From positions 129,566 to 193,565 of the forward strand of contig JBAZCF010000004.1 of NCBI GenBank assembly GCA_041671045.1: 64,000 bases of DNA. The letters are read 5' to 3'. The notes below the pieces were generated by a model that saw only the letters and a program-made list of their open reading frames with translations, was not told the origin of the DNA and searched no databases. Numbering within the stretch: the stretch's first letter is position 1; every line of letters begins with the position of its first letter. The stretch comes from Parachlamydiales bacterium. GTDB lineage: Bacteria; Chlamydiota; Chlamydiia; Chlamydiales; JABDDJ01. Below, one piece after another: positions 55,001 to 63,100 of the stretch. The translations under genes and the position numbers were made by a program.

Positions 55001-55409
55001 AGCTGAAAGTGGAAGATCCGATATATATATGGTAAACGATCGGGTTCCCTTCTTTTACGGATTGATGGTATTGATCGTTAAGGAAATCGCGGAAAGTTTT
55101 AGCTTTCCCTTCGACCATAAATTGTATTGCTAAACTTAAGAGAATATTAGCTCTGAATTCTCTTAGAAATTCAGAGGAGGGGAACTTAGTTTTGCAATAA
55201 TTTTCATTTAATCTACGTTTTGAATTTAATATTCTATTTTCTTTTGCTTCGGCAATTCTGCAGTCTGCAGGAGTTTCTTTTGGAAAGAAACTTTTTCTAT
55301 TTTCTAATGTAACATTATTATTTACTTCTACCCGCGTAGAAGGATTTGCATCTGAAATAGGGGCAACAGGAGAAATACTATTCCCAGAAACGATAGTTGG
55401 AGAAGCCAT
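46014..55409 (-). CDS. Giant helical-repeat protein with N-terminal nucleotidyltransferase-like domain (paralogue 2)
   Basis: 3131 residues, uninterrupted. N-terminal ~45 residues are Ser/Pro/Asn-rich (shared TIVS...SISP opening and F.PxETPxD motif with paralogue 1). The conserved domain has YIGSSTFS (Gly131-Ser132), KPNDLDVRAQ (Asp170, Asp172) and IEYGYGNFKDF (Glu231). It continues through ADKKNYIAVI and GKKCYHRS, both matched in paralogue 1. The remaining ~2800 residues are amphipathic helices typical of a HEAT/TPR-like solenoid; LQFVGFSLIIQMHAIGVKGL aligns with paralogue 1, and PGSLTKVYWNRNRKAA recurs near residue 2700. A near-consensus promoter (55443-55471) precedes it. About 575 residues longer than paralogue 1, chiefly in the solenoid. 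It lies upstream of paralogue 1 on the same strand, 107 bp apart. Confidence 0.88.
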   Translation of the reverse strand: MASPTIVSGNSISPVAPISDANPSTRVEVNNNVTLENRKSFFPKETPADCRIAEAKENRILNSKRRLNENYCKTKFPSSEFLREFRANILLSLAIQFMVEGKAKTFRDFLNDQYHQSVKEGNPIVYHIYIGSSTFSYGGKTFYEKFLQEGKLPSLLDPQGRQNLETKPNDLDVRAQTRHRVNQDQVQAHITLANTYLQTTLNNNPSRFDPNVVLKIEGGKYPKSDSSIPIEYGYGNFKDFCLTDRTSVQVGLNAEALSKGQIELVLLCSHDAPLKAYVDQSLGLIDVMDEQEADKKNYIAVITMVSEIVRGKKCYHRSLYQSWIRNHALHFEDKWGLWPSKIAGNINNSLKGHLNQNTETRLIFFLQYESLLENASPEVKVNFSKGLIDSAWMNLMITAPSSDHWLYCARKKGLPASIISTFIQCGVGLVWGSHADSKVMNEGYSYQLSCLFDDAPHIQLETPQGLHWMLSWSLDVPSNIQETLLPFVNSSKDEIIAIIRNTCCPSLEDNFEITLLKKYADQLPSVDPSSVERAEALLKSNEPLLQFVGFSLIIQMHAIGVKGLEDLIFSNAIPSLLSCDNETLRTLTLKAATHLLLSGTPTHLHTLVKIELQECYTLAKWLRALAATKVLKFVTIAKNRWKDVPSLSNDLNTRFILDLMVYFPAEGLDCLDAYRKGEGLIDNDLKTELKAKLKTFTQNIPLFLSHWVVISDNCEDLFIDLEVTPEDFKDKILLYYSAFYREYKKAKDTNNQYALRQEIHALGAFLIDICEKLPWQRVCQIAAQILSSRIFTGMEADLASVWKSFFILLEKNLPNKPVNKLVLSSISALAIRWLNFTNFQKNEEKHLRSFLVFVLEQLHAHIKGSEREYRLLKVCIGHSLFKDIQVNDIQEKNCLISPLVAFFEAPACLNFPIIPLLEEAIKNKIAFIPSLSPAARLRLISHLLSEGSLEAINGVKEILQNNGNGLSHLQEWHHLSYALTLAARRHSDQQLHLTHAQMAAYTLKNGLLLEAVEIEIAKGLPEAYKSLLELCSKYKELSSDQKNFLTSCMHLFFNKPQYIAQATEWCLSCALQPPIEAEPWFECIHNLVIQNPKPIIDTISTLLKSLLLNKNPTLTPLIASKATRLILKNSSSLSWTLLELIYPFAVPEIKDLWQGCAEKALQDIISVGKPFEAVSLFTSKYFDCKDLVLIEKAFRFIFEDGQLVPTKLNSTLLKYKAQISSDLWEYIWIKVAPTAKTQLAKDVYSVWKGTGLPCNEFVFQGIIQCGLEDSLTYLNNLDQCKTFLRALKIPPSLISKIFIFLTKKKCEESLLLDWLKLCDSLETTEAIKTNIYTKAIQYALTRNYYSLLEVCITHTSALLKGGQIPPAILKKHIDPYLSHDWPTSPGVYNATQLLLFLRYLLDNRSFTPNPKHNTLHWLFHVDLGEETPINKLKLGRMSALFEVALAFEHIADKAIHPLLEVISKASEEPFSHPQLVLVLVKLGIQKLDPQREKKRKELLQKVLLHHILIDTSSLSKDNQRRINLQNLKLFTNHSEFLLQQNTLINIFAALTSVLKVHKDIANYNFYFNEILTLLNRQSDKKQATINKVLLCNILVRTFRMEKEVVSPHLESVEKVLFPLLKDTPFNIYDTFCDDIITLLDHIFFSLYATSSETFIEYNVSCKRILAVAKEKGFAFTPEYLEIVYFFLQEEIPQKKSLEDHIPIFWRVFDHLLESKPAVFEHSIVSLINYCFKKPSLGKNKIGILIHALSLLRAKIDKLEFPYQFYYNFSCFLDNAVKGEALHIQDRMQLLQAYYFFFSKCKNSLENPSHLIEDGHVSLAQGCISYLSSLKDALMFSPTDYYSYLPHTNIIIMSTKYNDFLRVLSKCLIAICKKCSHLNADTSVENDIRKEILLQVIDLTMNHPCLGGNDPEIIQFLVEFAVDIHASLSKKLSVAVLQWYLAKLSKDQFDQIIWKIIKHLPSNMYDTFYFTLLTYEGKPLKVMREVYDKAKTFFNETTKEAAFRGFEYSFLYISLCEIYAECPILLESENALADLNHTLGAVFAYLYKQGDTVFQHALENNSDKTSQTSLYALVFRFLHFLKIQCISISHPDITPLYLNLTSEVLKKPQESAEFALGCDLIHFAKGADFFNDAASNMAKRQWIYRIYSELQTFLQNNEHSFEWTFSYLLENIPQNTNNCIYIQSFENMLNKGFFNEFEEYFSKVKSFPLEHAYSLYCFAGQSACHFKKIDRALKYLQILKTFENQDQRVVFLTQMILKLLLSSESTYPLSLENINLIFDLLTARSAPFPEMAEDILQLLLLYRKNVSSLLTIFTRKFLDLPQEQQQITLLQKLFHFCSTCPISLPQTSKAFKVVVRTLYDTSEQSEAPGYQKYLLRNLSQQPNFWENCALLPSTHYLHIIRQLSNTAFHLPTPTHEVLEIFSSLLKPSEKHDFALHALLHFTKNYIDFSKHARELMMLRGWIIEFTQECRKINLAIIETVHEAQYFDEITHCLIESSKQNYSPKELKLLKTVFEKHLYQLFKANLSPVALILGMTDCSIGMNLLLASAALLKMNDPLLTPLGIEYFERAFGESPPVDDAITKDVLFPAIVALIACKTVVSEKLLSYLKVASNNKLLNKNQLEALHYLLVQREFSSAANRATKIQFYLKLYSQLPLEKQPELFIQAIQFTHLLSDNEEAKKLIESLEGIASNEKITHRNHPSLQDVCKPGSLTKVYWNRNRKAAIQLGLLEAALATSEESPSRFLQIAYKHLKDTYVIFRADPCIFPYALIHVLMNYAAISDPDRFLNHVELLKGYLECISDTHLKHVPIIKCICTFIICKGRLVFLKENVQEKMMQQQMNLNKSALKYLWKFFGKDLSWQHLIIQGNLLYSFENEVFSNDPHALMYLFEKYFNAYLKRIETTTISSEECLTSLNNAFLESPLNFKKMKSGACIKILVKILSKWHTFGNSEPFATRTKDQRFKPLKCILGVTLGAITQGVYDDEEGYDRLYSHLSLAIRFATELLSYPEITDAQNKLTSHLGRVTGFLCYDIDSVPAWSRVQENRLTQAKLLTKWLLDLYDKKGVYAQFVYKLLTTNSTILEILKKNKYEFSLIQNHITIFMYHRGNSTHINNFMIVNQSAAVVGHIIEQNKK

Positions 55410-55442
55410 ATTATGATTACATTTATTATTTTTAGCTTAGAC

Positions 55443-55471
55443 ATTATCGTACTGAAGTTTAATTATGTCAA
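55443..55471 (-). promoter_or_regulatory. Near-consensus sigma70-type promoter of the second giant gene
   Basis: On the minus strand a perfect TTGACA (55466-55471), a 17-bp spacer and GATAAT (55443-55448; five of six) lie 34 bases upstream of the ATG at 55409. Eleven of twelve consensus bases match, the best promoter in the window. Confidence 0.65.
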
Positions 55472-55986
55472 TCTTGTTACTTTTTAGTTTATTTTTATTT
55501 TGTTATTAAAAAGAGAATTAAAATGATGTTTGCGTTTGTGAATTTGGCCAAGCAAATACTACAGAATGAGGGAAAGGGTGGATTATGCTTTTTTTCCCTC
55601 ATTTACGTAGAGTATCCGCAGCTAAAATCACAGAGCCAAAGCTTCAAGATTAATGAGAAAAGATATATTCATATGCATTTTAGACATATTTTCCCCGTTT
55701 AGTGCTAGTATACTATACATATCTTCCGGTTCTATGTATATTTTGTCATTTCTACTGTCTTTAGAATGGGGAAAATTTATGTTTCTTGAAAATTACCAAA
55801 TTTCCTATCTCTTAAGAGCCCATGACTGTCGCAATAAGGCTTCACAATTTCTAACTATTATTTATTAGAGGTAATGGATCGAATCGTTAAACTACAAAAT
55901 AGTAAATTTTTTAAATGTTGCTAAGGTAAAATTGTTTTAATAATATTTAAGCATCATGAATTTTATTAATGGGGTAATTGCAACGA

Positions 55987-56063
55987 AATAGTGATGTATT
56001 TGCTCCGCTTGTTTGTAAGCCGGAGAGAAAGGCCAATGGTATTGAGTCGCGACCGTCACTATT
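55987..56063. other. Possible folded RNA or nested stem-loop in the 55.4-56.1 kb gap
   Basis: AATAGTGA (55987-55994) pairs perfectly with TCACTATT (56056-56063). Inside lies a second hairpin, CTCCGCTT...AAGCCGGAG (about 56003-56025, one bulge). The nested pairs would fold a ~77-base transcript on either strand. The rest of the 732-bp gap (55410-56141) holds the giant-gene promoter and no convincing gene; a 71-codon frame at 55653-55868 lacks a ribosome-binding site and homology. Confidence 0.35.
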
Positions 56064-56141
56064 GCTGTAATTACTATCAACAAAAGAGAAGGACTGTACT
56101 CCCTAAAAAGCAGCCTCTTCTATCATTGCATAAGGATTGGA

Positions 56142-57227
56142 TCAGTAAGGAATAACTATGGATGTGCCTGGCTGCAATACAGCATTTTCAGTAAGGCTAT
56201 TGGCTTTTAAAAGTTTATCTAAAGAGACATTAGACTTCTTAGCTATTTTCCACAGATTATCCCCTTGCTGAACCACATATTTCTTGTCAGGCGCTTTAAC
56301 AATCAGTGAGTTCAAAATTGCTGTCTTATCTGTGTATGTGCTGAGTTTTTGCATTGCCAAAGCCTTCACTTCCTCGCTCCGTGGGCTTGCTATCATACTG
56401 AGAATAAACTTTATCGTGAGCGCATTTTTATCGGAAGAAAGCCGCAATACCTTTAACACTTGTTCATCCTCTAAGCGTTTGAAGGCAAAATAGGTCTCAT
56501 ATTGGAGTAAAAGTGCAGCTGCAGTGGGAGATCCGGCGTCGATATAATCCAGCAAGACTTGCTGCCTTGTATCAGCCAAAAAATTCTCCGGGATATTATC
56601 TAATGAATCCCAGTTACCCTCTTGTGCCATATTCAACAAAGTTGTCTTTTCCACTTTTGGAAAGAGCTTTTCTAAGCTTTGAAATGAAGGCGTCAGCATA
56701 AAGGCTTGAACAAGGCTTTTTTTCGCTTGAGGGTTGTCTTTCAACAATAAGAACATCCCTTTTGGTGTTAAGGGCCATAGCTCGTTTTTTCCAAAATCTT
56801 GTAGAAGGGTAAATTGCTGGTCGCTAAGTTTTGTAAAGAGGGGAATAGACGCAATCCCTAGATGGACGATACGAAACGAAGGCGCTTTTCCTAAACCGCG
56901 CTGGATATCAAAAGCGCGTTCATTAACAAGTATCCCTAAGGCTATGTCGCGTATTTTTAACCCATCTTCAATAGGCTGCTTATCTTTGAGCTGAGAGACC
57001 AACTGCTCTAAGCTTAAATTGCTTAGTTGAACGTAAACAGTTTTATTGTTTAAGGAATTACTCTTCAAAGTTGTGGGACGCAATGCCTGGGGTAAGGAAA
57101 CATTCCAGTTGTCTAACTGATAAAACGCCACATAACCGATCAAAAAGATATTTAGAGCAATGCTTAAGATAAGGGCAATGCTAAGTCTTCTAAATGTTTT
57201 AATCTGTGTATGGGCGGAAGGGATCAC
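56142..57227 (-). CDS. Membrane-anchored protein with C-terminal LysM domain, 361 aa
   Basis: A basic N-terminus and one membrane helix (RLSIALILSIALNIFLIGYVAF) anchor the protein. A helical extracytoplasmic region of ~270 residues without known family follows, then one LysM domain at ~316-361 (YVVQQGDNLWKIAKKSNVSL ... LQPGTSIVIPY). It probably binds peptidoglycan-like material at the division plane or envelope. The GTG start overlaps the pckG stop (GTGA) and no better start is apparent. It is the last gene of the SNF2-mreB-pckG operon, in the slot that I recall as CT711 in Chlamydia, though the protein is shorter than that one. Proximity to mreB is suggestive of a wall-related role. Confidence 0.83.
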   Translation of the reverse strand: MIPSAHTQIKTFRRLSIALILSIALNIFLIGYVAFYQLDNWNVSLPQALRPTTLKSNSLNNKTVYVQLSNLSLEQLVSQLKDKQPIEDGLKIRDIALGILVNERAFDIQRGLGKAPSFRIVHLGIASIPLFTKLSDQQFTLLQDFGKNELWPLTPKGMFLLLKDNPQAKKSLVQAFMLTPSFQSLEKLFPKVEKTTLLNMAQEGNWDSLDNIPENFLADTRQQVLLDYIDAGSPTAAALLLQYETYFAFKRLEDEQVLKVLRLSSDKNALTIKFILSMIASPRSEEVKALAMQKLSTYTDKTAILNSLIVKAPDKKYVVQQGDNLWKIAKKSNVSLDKLLKANSLTENAVLQPGTSIVIPY

Positions 57228-59053
57228 TCGTCATTCGGCCTATGAGCAGAAGTTAAACGGTCTTTTAATGCTTGTAATTCATCTTTCAGGCCTTGTGGAA
57301 GCTTGTCTCCAAAAATCCTGAAATAGTTTTCCAGTTCTGTAACCTCATTCAACCACAGCCCGGTGTCAATATGAGATAGCTCTTTAATATTATTTTTGGG
57401 GATGTCAAGACCTGTCGTATCTAATCCGTCCTGTGCAGGAACAATACCGATAGGCGTTCTCTCAAACTTACCTTCGCCGTCGCAACGCTCAAAGATCCAT
57501 TTTAATACGCGGGAGTTCTCTCCATATCCTGGCCATAGGAATTTTCCTTCCGCATTTTTCCTGAACCAATTTACATGAAAAATAGCCGGAAGCATAGCTC
57601 CGTGGTGCTGGCCTATGTCAAGCCAATGGTTGAAATAATCGCCCATATTATATCCGCAAAAAGGAAGCATGGCAAAAGGATCGTGACGGAGCTTTCCTAT
57701 AGTGCCTGCCGCAGCAGCAGTCATTTCTGAAGAAACCCCTGCACCCATGAAGGTGCCATGTTGCCATGAAAGGGATTCATACACTAAAGGTACAGTGTCG
57801 CCGCGTCGTCCGCCAAAGAGAATAGCTGAAATAGGGACGCCTTTAGTGTCGTCCCAAGCCGGATCTAATACCGGGCATTGTGAAATAGGAGCAGTAAAAC
57901 GGGCATTAGGATGGGCTGCCTTGCTGCCGCTTTGAGGTGTCCAAGGTTTGCCTAGCCAATCCGTCAGTTCTTTAGGGGGCTCGGGCGTCATCCCTTCCCA
58001 CCAAACATCCATATCAGGTGTTAAGGCCACATTAGTGAAAATGCTATTCTTTTCAATGGACTTCATGGCATTGGGATTGGATTGCAGGGAAGTCCCGGGA
58101 GCTACACCAAAAAGACCGGCTTCAGGATTGATGGCATAGAGTCTTCCGTCGCTGCCGAACTTCATCCAGGCAATGTCATCGCCTACAGTTTCAATTTTCC
58201 AACCGGGAAGGGTAGGAGTCATCATGGCCAAATTGGTTTTTCCGCATGCGCTGGGGAAAGCAGCCACAAAATATTTTTTTTCACCTTTAGGATTGGTAAT
58301 CCCCAAAATGAGCATATGTTCTGCGAGCCAACCCTCATCACGTCCCATTACAGAGGCGATCCTTAGTGCGAGGCATTTTTTTCCGAGCAGTGCATTGCCG
58401 CCGTAGCCGCTACCGAAAGACCAGATCTTCCTTTCTTCAGGAAAATGGACAATGTATTTTTTGTCGGGATTGCACGGCCAAAAGCTATCTTTTTGGCCAG
58501 GTTCTAAGGGGACTCCTACGGAATGCATGCAGGGGACAAAATGTTTATGGCCTAGTGTTTTTAAGACAGAGGATCCCATGCGGGTCATCAAACGCATATT
58601 GCATACGACATAAGGAGAGTCAGTTATTTGCACGCCAATATGAGCAATGGGTGAGCCTAAGGGTCCCATGCTAAAGGGGATGACATACATTGTTCTGCCA
58701 TGCATACAGCCTTGGAATAATTTATCCAAAATCTGTTGCATATCTGCAGGATCGTGCCAATTATTTGTGGGTCCGGCATCCTCTTTTTTCCGCGAACAAA
58801 TAAACGTCCTTTCTTCGACCCTTGCCACATCGTCCAAAGTTGACCGGCAAAGAAAACTGCCGGGCCGCTTTTCGGGATTCAAAGGCGTCATCATACCGGA
58901 GGCTGTCATCTCAGCAGTAAGCTTATCGAATTCTTGCTGTGATCCATCACAGATGTGAATATGCTCTGGCTGGCAAAGTGCTGCCATTTGTTCAATCCAA
59001 AGTTTAAGCGCTTTGTTTTGAATGCTTTTTTCGGTGATGACGTAGCTTGTCAT
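57224..59053 (-). CDS. pckG: Phosphoenolpyruvate carboxykinase, GTP type
   Basis: Converts oxaloacetate and GTP to phosphoenolpyruvate, CO2 and GDP; links the TCA cycle to gluconeogenesis. Diagnostic segments of the GTP-dependent family are present: the kinase loop FPSACGKTNLAMM, the metal site GDDIAWMKF, FGGRRGDTVPLVYE and the guanine-binding region near FLWPGYGENSRVLKW. Length 609 aa is normal. The gene lies 4 bp after mreB and overlaps the LysM gene by 4 bases, so all belong to one operon. Chlamydia trachomatis has the same gene next to mreB, which is one of the strongest synteny markers in this window. Confidence 0.97.
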   Translation of the reverse strand: MTSYVITEKSIQNKALKLWIEQMAALCQPEHIHICDGSQQEFDKLTAEMTASGMMTPLNPEKRPGSFLCRSTLDDVARVEERTFICSRKKEDAGPTNNWHDPADMQQILDKLFQGCMHGRTMYVIPFSMGPLGSPIAHIGVQITDSPYVVCNMRLMTRMGSSVLKTLGHKHFVPCMHSVGVPLEPGQKDSFWPCNPDKKYIVHFPEERKIWSFGSGYGGNALLGKKCLALRIASVMGRDEGWLAEHMLILGITNPKGEKKYFVAAFPSACGKTNLAMMTPTLPGWKIETVGDDIAWMKFGSDGRLYAINPEAGLFGVAPGTSLQSNPNAMKSIEKNSIFTNVALTPDMDVWWEGMTPEPPKELTDWLGKPWTPQSGSKAAHPNARFTAPISQCPVLDPAWDDTKGVPISAILFGGRRGDTVPLVYESLSWQHGTFMGAGVSSEMTAAAAGTIGKLRHDPFAMLPFCGYNMGDYFNHWLDIGQHHGAMLPAIFHVNWFRKNAEGKFLWPGYGENSRVLKWIFERCDGEGKFERTPIGIVPAQDGLDTTGLDIPKNNIKELSHIDTGLWLNEVTELENYFRIFGDKLPQGLKDELQALKDRLTSAHRPNDE

Positions 59054-59057
59054 AATC

Positions 59058-60140
59058 TTATAGAGCCCTGTTTTTCTTGAATTTATCTAGGTAGTCTAAG
59101 GCCTTTCCTGCGCCTAGGCACACTGCCAATAGAGGGTTAGGTGCAATAATGACAGGCAGGCCTGTTTCTTTAACGAGAAGTTTGTCTAGTCCTTTGATCA
59201 GCGCACCGCCGCCGGCAAGGAGCATGCCGCGTTCGACTAGGTCAGAAGCTAGTTCAGGAGGGCATTTTTCAAGCGTAATTTTGATAGCTTCGATGATTTG
59301 CTGAATAGGTTCTGCCAGACATTCGCGAATTTCAACGGAGTTGATCCGTTTAGTCACAGGCAAGCCGGCGACCTGGTCTCTTCCGCGCACTTCCATTTCC
59401 AGCTCATTACCGCCTAGAGGGTAAGCGGAGCCGATAGTCATTTTGATTTCTTCAGCAGTCCTAGGACCGATCATTAAGTTATATGTGCGGCGCATGTAGT
59501 TGATGATGCATTCGTCGAATTCATCGCCAGCAATGCGGAGCGATCTGGATTCCACGATACCGCCCAAAGAGATGATAGCGATTTCTGTGGTACCGCCGCC
59601 GATGTCGATAATCATGTTCGCAGCAGGATCGTGCACAGGGAGGTCTGCGCCGATAGCAGCCGCCATAGCCTCTTCCATCAGGATGACTTCTTGTGCGCCG
59701 GCGTGCAACGCAGAGTCTTCTACCGCTCTTTTTTCCACACCGGTAATTCCTGAAGGGACAGCGATAAGGATTTTAGGACGGAATAAGCTGCGCGAGGGGG
59801 TGACTTTTTTAATGAGGGCTTTTAGCATGCCTTCAGCAATTTCAAAGTCTGCGATTACACCATCTTTCATGGGACGGACGGCATGGATTTTGCGTGGGGT
59901 TTTACCAAGCATGGCCTTAGCTTTATGTCCTACAGCTAAGACTTCGTTAGTTAGGGAGTCGACAGCAACAACGGAGGGCTCCGCTAAGACTATGCCTTTA
60001 CCACGGACGAAAATCAGTGTGTTAGCCGTGCCTAGGTCGATACCGATGTCATTAGAGAAGACGCCCCGGAAGTTGGTAAGTTTTCCGAAAGCCCTTTTGA
60101 GAGCCTGAGTAAAACCTGATGAGTTTTTAGAATCCTTCAT
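59058..60140 (-). CDS. mreB: Rod-shape and division actin MreB
   Basis: Bacterial actin that directs peptidoglycan synthesis; in chlamydiae, which lack FtsZ, it is established as essential for division. Actin motifs are clear: GIDLGTANT (phosphate 1), IDIGGGTTEIAIIS (phosphate 2) and the adenosine motif LAGGGALIKGLD. The start is set at the ATG preceded by AAGGCGGA. That gives 360 residues with an N-terminal extension of about 30 residues (rich in Ser, Lys, Phe) before the actin fold; a longer frame would begin inside the helicase gene. A basic, amphipathic N-terminal extension is a reported feature of chlamydial MreB that helps membrane targeting. The gene lies 17 bp after the helicase. Confidence 0.96.
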   Translation of the reverse strand: MKDSKNSSGFTQALKRAFGKLTNFRGVFSNDIGIDLGTANTLIFVRGKGIVLAEPSVVAVDSLTNEVLAVGHKAKAMLGKTPRKIHAVRPMKDGVIADFEIAEGMLKALIKKVTPSRSLFRPKILIAVPSGITGVEKRAVEDSALHAGAQEVILMEEAMAAAIGADLPVHDPAANMIIDIGGGTTEIAIISLGGIVESRSLRIAGDEFDECIINYMRRTYNLMIGPRTAEEIKMTIGSAYPLGGNELEMEVRGRDQVAGLPVTKRINSVEIRECLAEPIQQIIEAIKITLEKCPPELASDLVERGMLLAGGGALIKGLDKLLVKETGLPVIIAPNPLLAVCLGAGKALDYLDKFKKNRAL

Positions 60141-60157
60141 GAATATTTCCGCCTTAA

Positions 60158-63100
60158 TTACGTTTGGAGAAGCTCCAACACCTCTTCCCAAGTTAGTTTT
60201 GCGATCGCTTCCTCATCGCAACTGATAACCTTGCGCACTAACCCCTTCTTGCGTTGCTGGAGCTCAAGGATTTTTTCTTCGATGGTGTTGAGTGTAACGA
60301 GTTTAATCGAAGTGACACTTTGTTGCTGCCCAAATCTGTGCAGTCTGTCCGTCGCTTGATTTTCCACTGCCGGATTCCACCACATGTCAAAGTGGATGAC
60401 CGTATCAGCGCCGATAAGGTTAAGACCTACGCCCCCTGCTTTTAGAGAAACTAAGAAGACAGAGATATCGGGATTATTATTAAATCTGTTAACAATATCT
60501 AGACGATCTTTGCACGAACCATCCAGATATTCAAAAGTGATGCCCCTTTGAATAAAATCTTCCCTCATGATGCTAAGCATACGTGTATACTGACTGAAGA
60601 TGACTGTTTTATGGCCGCCTTGGATCAGCGTTTGCAATAGCTCAATCAGCATGTCGTATTTGGCCGAGTCGCCGGGTTCCATCGTTTCTTTTGCAAAAAT
60701 TGCTGGGTGGCAGCAAATCTGTTTCAAACGGGTAAGCGTGGCCAAGACATGGATCTGAACGCGGTCAAACCCTTCTTTCTTCACCAATTGAGATAGCTCT
60801 TCCCTAGCAGAAGCTGCGTAGGAGCGATAAAGTTCGCGCTGGATCTCAGAAAGATGGCAATGATATACGATTTCGGACAAGGGTGGAAGTTCTTTTAGCA
60901 CGTCTTTTTTCATGCGGCGCAGAATAAAGGGAGAGACTTTTCTGCGCAGGGTTTCCATTGCCTTAGTATCCCCTTGCTTCGGCGCGCGGATATATTTTTC
61001 CACGAAGCGGTCATAGGAGCTAAGCAGTCCCGGCATCAAGAAATCGAAGAGGCTCCATAGTTCATCCAAGGAATTTTCAATGGGAGTTCCCGTCAAGATC
61101 AAGCGGTGAGGAGCTTGGATCAGCTTCACTGATTTAGCATTCCTAGTGCCGCGGTTTTTGATATGCTGGGCTTCATCCAAAATAGCATAAGAGAAAGGAA
61201 TCGCTTTATAATGGTCTGTATCTTTTTGGAGCAGGCTGTAAGAAGTGACTACAACATCCCACTTGTTCGCATCTTGAATAAGTTTTCGCCTTTGCTGAGG
61301 AGTCCCGTCAACAATTAGGATTTTCAGTTTGGGATTAAACTTATTAAACTCCTCCTTCCAGTTGTAAATGAGGGAGGTAGGGGCGACAATGAGGGTTAAC
61401 GCATGAGGTTCATACAATTTAAGCTGCGCAATAGCAATGATGGCCTGTAAAGTTTTACCCAGGCCCATATCGTCTGCAAGAATACCATTCAAGTGCATGG
61501 AACGGAGTCTTTCCAGCCATTGTACACCTTCAATTTGGTAAGTGCGGAGTTGAGCCTTTATTTCTTCAGGGATCGGGCTGGATTCCATTTCACGTGTTCC
61601 AAGCATCTGTTCTTGTATCTGGATGAGTTTTTTGCTCATCGAAAACTTAATAGGAAGCCCGTTGAAATGGTCAAGATCGATATTTGCAAGGCTCCATAGA
61701 GGGCGAAGCTCTTTGTGATTGGAAAGCTCTTTTATACCGAGCTCATCAAAAATCTGAACGACAGGACTAAGCCGCTCGAGATCCAAAACAAGGATCTTCG
61801 GCAGTTTACCCCCTTCATTACCGTCACCGGAGCGGCGTAATTTGCCGCCGGATCTCTTCTCCAGCTCGACATAAGAGCGCTTCATGCTTATGCATTCCCA
61901 AAGCTGCTCAACGCCTATGCCATGAAGGTGCCCATCTACTTTGACAGTCACTTCGTAGCTGTCGACTCTATCCGATTCTTTTAACGTTAAGGAAAAAGAG
62001 GAGTCGTCATAAACGAAATGCTCTAGAAGGTTAGGTGGTGAATTGAAAATGACTTTTTGTTGATTCCGAGGAACAACTTCAGTCATAAATTCAATAATCT
62101 TTTTCTCGCTGCGAGCAAAGTAGGCTCCATGGACCGGATCGTAGGTGAAACCTTGGAAAAGGTCGTCTAAAATTGCTTGTTCTTCGGTAAGGTTTCTGGC
62201 CAGGATACCCTGATCCGTAACGAAGGTATCGATATGTTCAATTTTAAGCTGCCCATGTGAAGCGGGGACTTTTGTGTCGTTATAGAGGAAGAATAGTTTA
62301 GTTTCCAATTCACCGCTTAAGTAGCTAATTTCGCATTCTGCTTGAAGTTTGGAAACAAAAGGCATTGTGACAAAACGTTCAATAACTTCCTTATTCAACA
62401 CTTTTCCATAACGCATAAGTTCGGATAAAGAGTTCTCCACAAAGGTGCCGAACAATGGTTGCGGGATAGCCAAATCGCCGATGGAGATGAGGTGGCGCAA
62501 ATGTTTGCGTTTAATGACTTCGGGAAAACGGTAATAAACATTTTGCGAGATCACACCGGGGCGTGCACAGGGGAAATAGCTTAATCCGTGAACATTTAAG
62601 GGGGACTCTTCTTCTAAATGGACCGTCGGTTTAATCAATATAGCAGGGACGGGGGTTTCAAGGTATTCCAATGAAAATTGGAGTTGGGAGCGTTGCGAAG
62701 TGATACGCAGCGGTTCTTCTTGCCCGTTTTGGTAGAGGCAAGGCATGGTCATCCAAAGCGCTTCTCCATCTTCTTTAGTGGAAATAGATGTGGGAAGTTT
62801 TGCCAGCGATATATCATAGATATCAGCCAGTAAATCTCCTAGGACCTCCACACTGATGTTAGCATTTCTAGCGCTTTTATCCTGCTTACCTTCAATGGGC
62901 TGAGCAAAATTAAGTAGGCCTTTTAACAGCATACTGCCCACAGAATCAAAAGAATCCAGTGTAAATAGATAGCGTCGTGTTCCGATGTAAAATGCTTCCC
63001 GGTAACGGACGGCATTAAGGAACTCGGCAATGTTAGGCACTAAAACAAGCTTGGATCGGTAGGGTAAGCGTAGTGCGACCTGCAATTCAGCCTGGGCATT

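Noticed and set aside
55653..55868. 71-codon plus-strand frame
   Set aside because: No ribosome-binding site and no recognisable domain, in a region otherwise noncoding. Hydrophobic content alone is not enough.
59500..60108. 202-codon antisense frame opposite mreB
   Set aside because: The opposite strand encodes an intact MreB; the antisense protein shows no family features.
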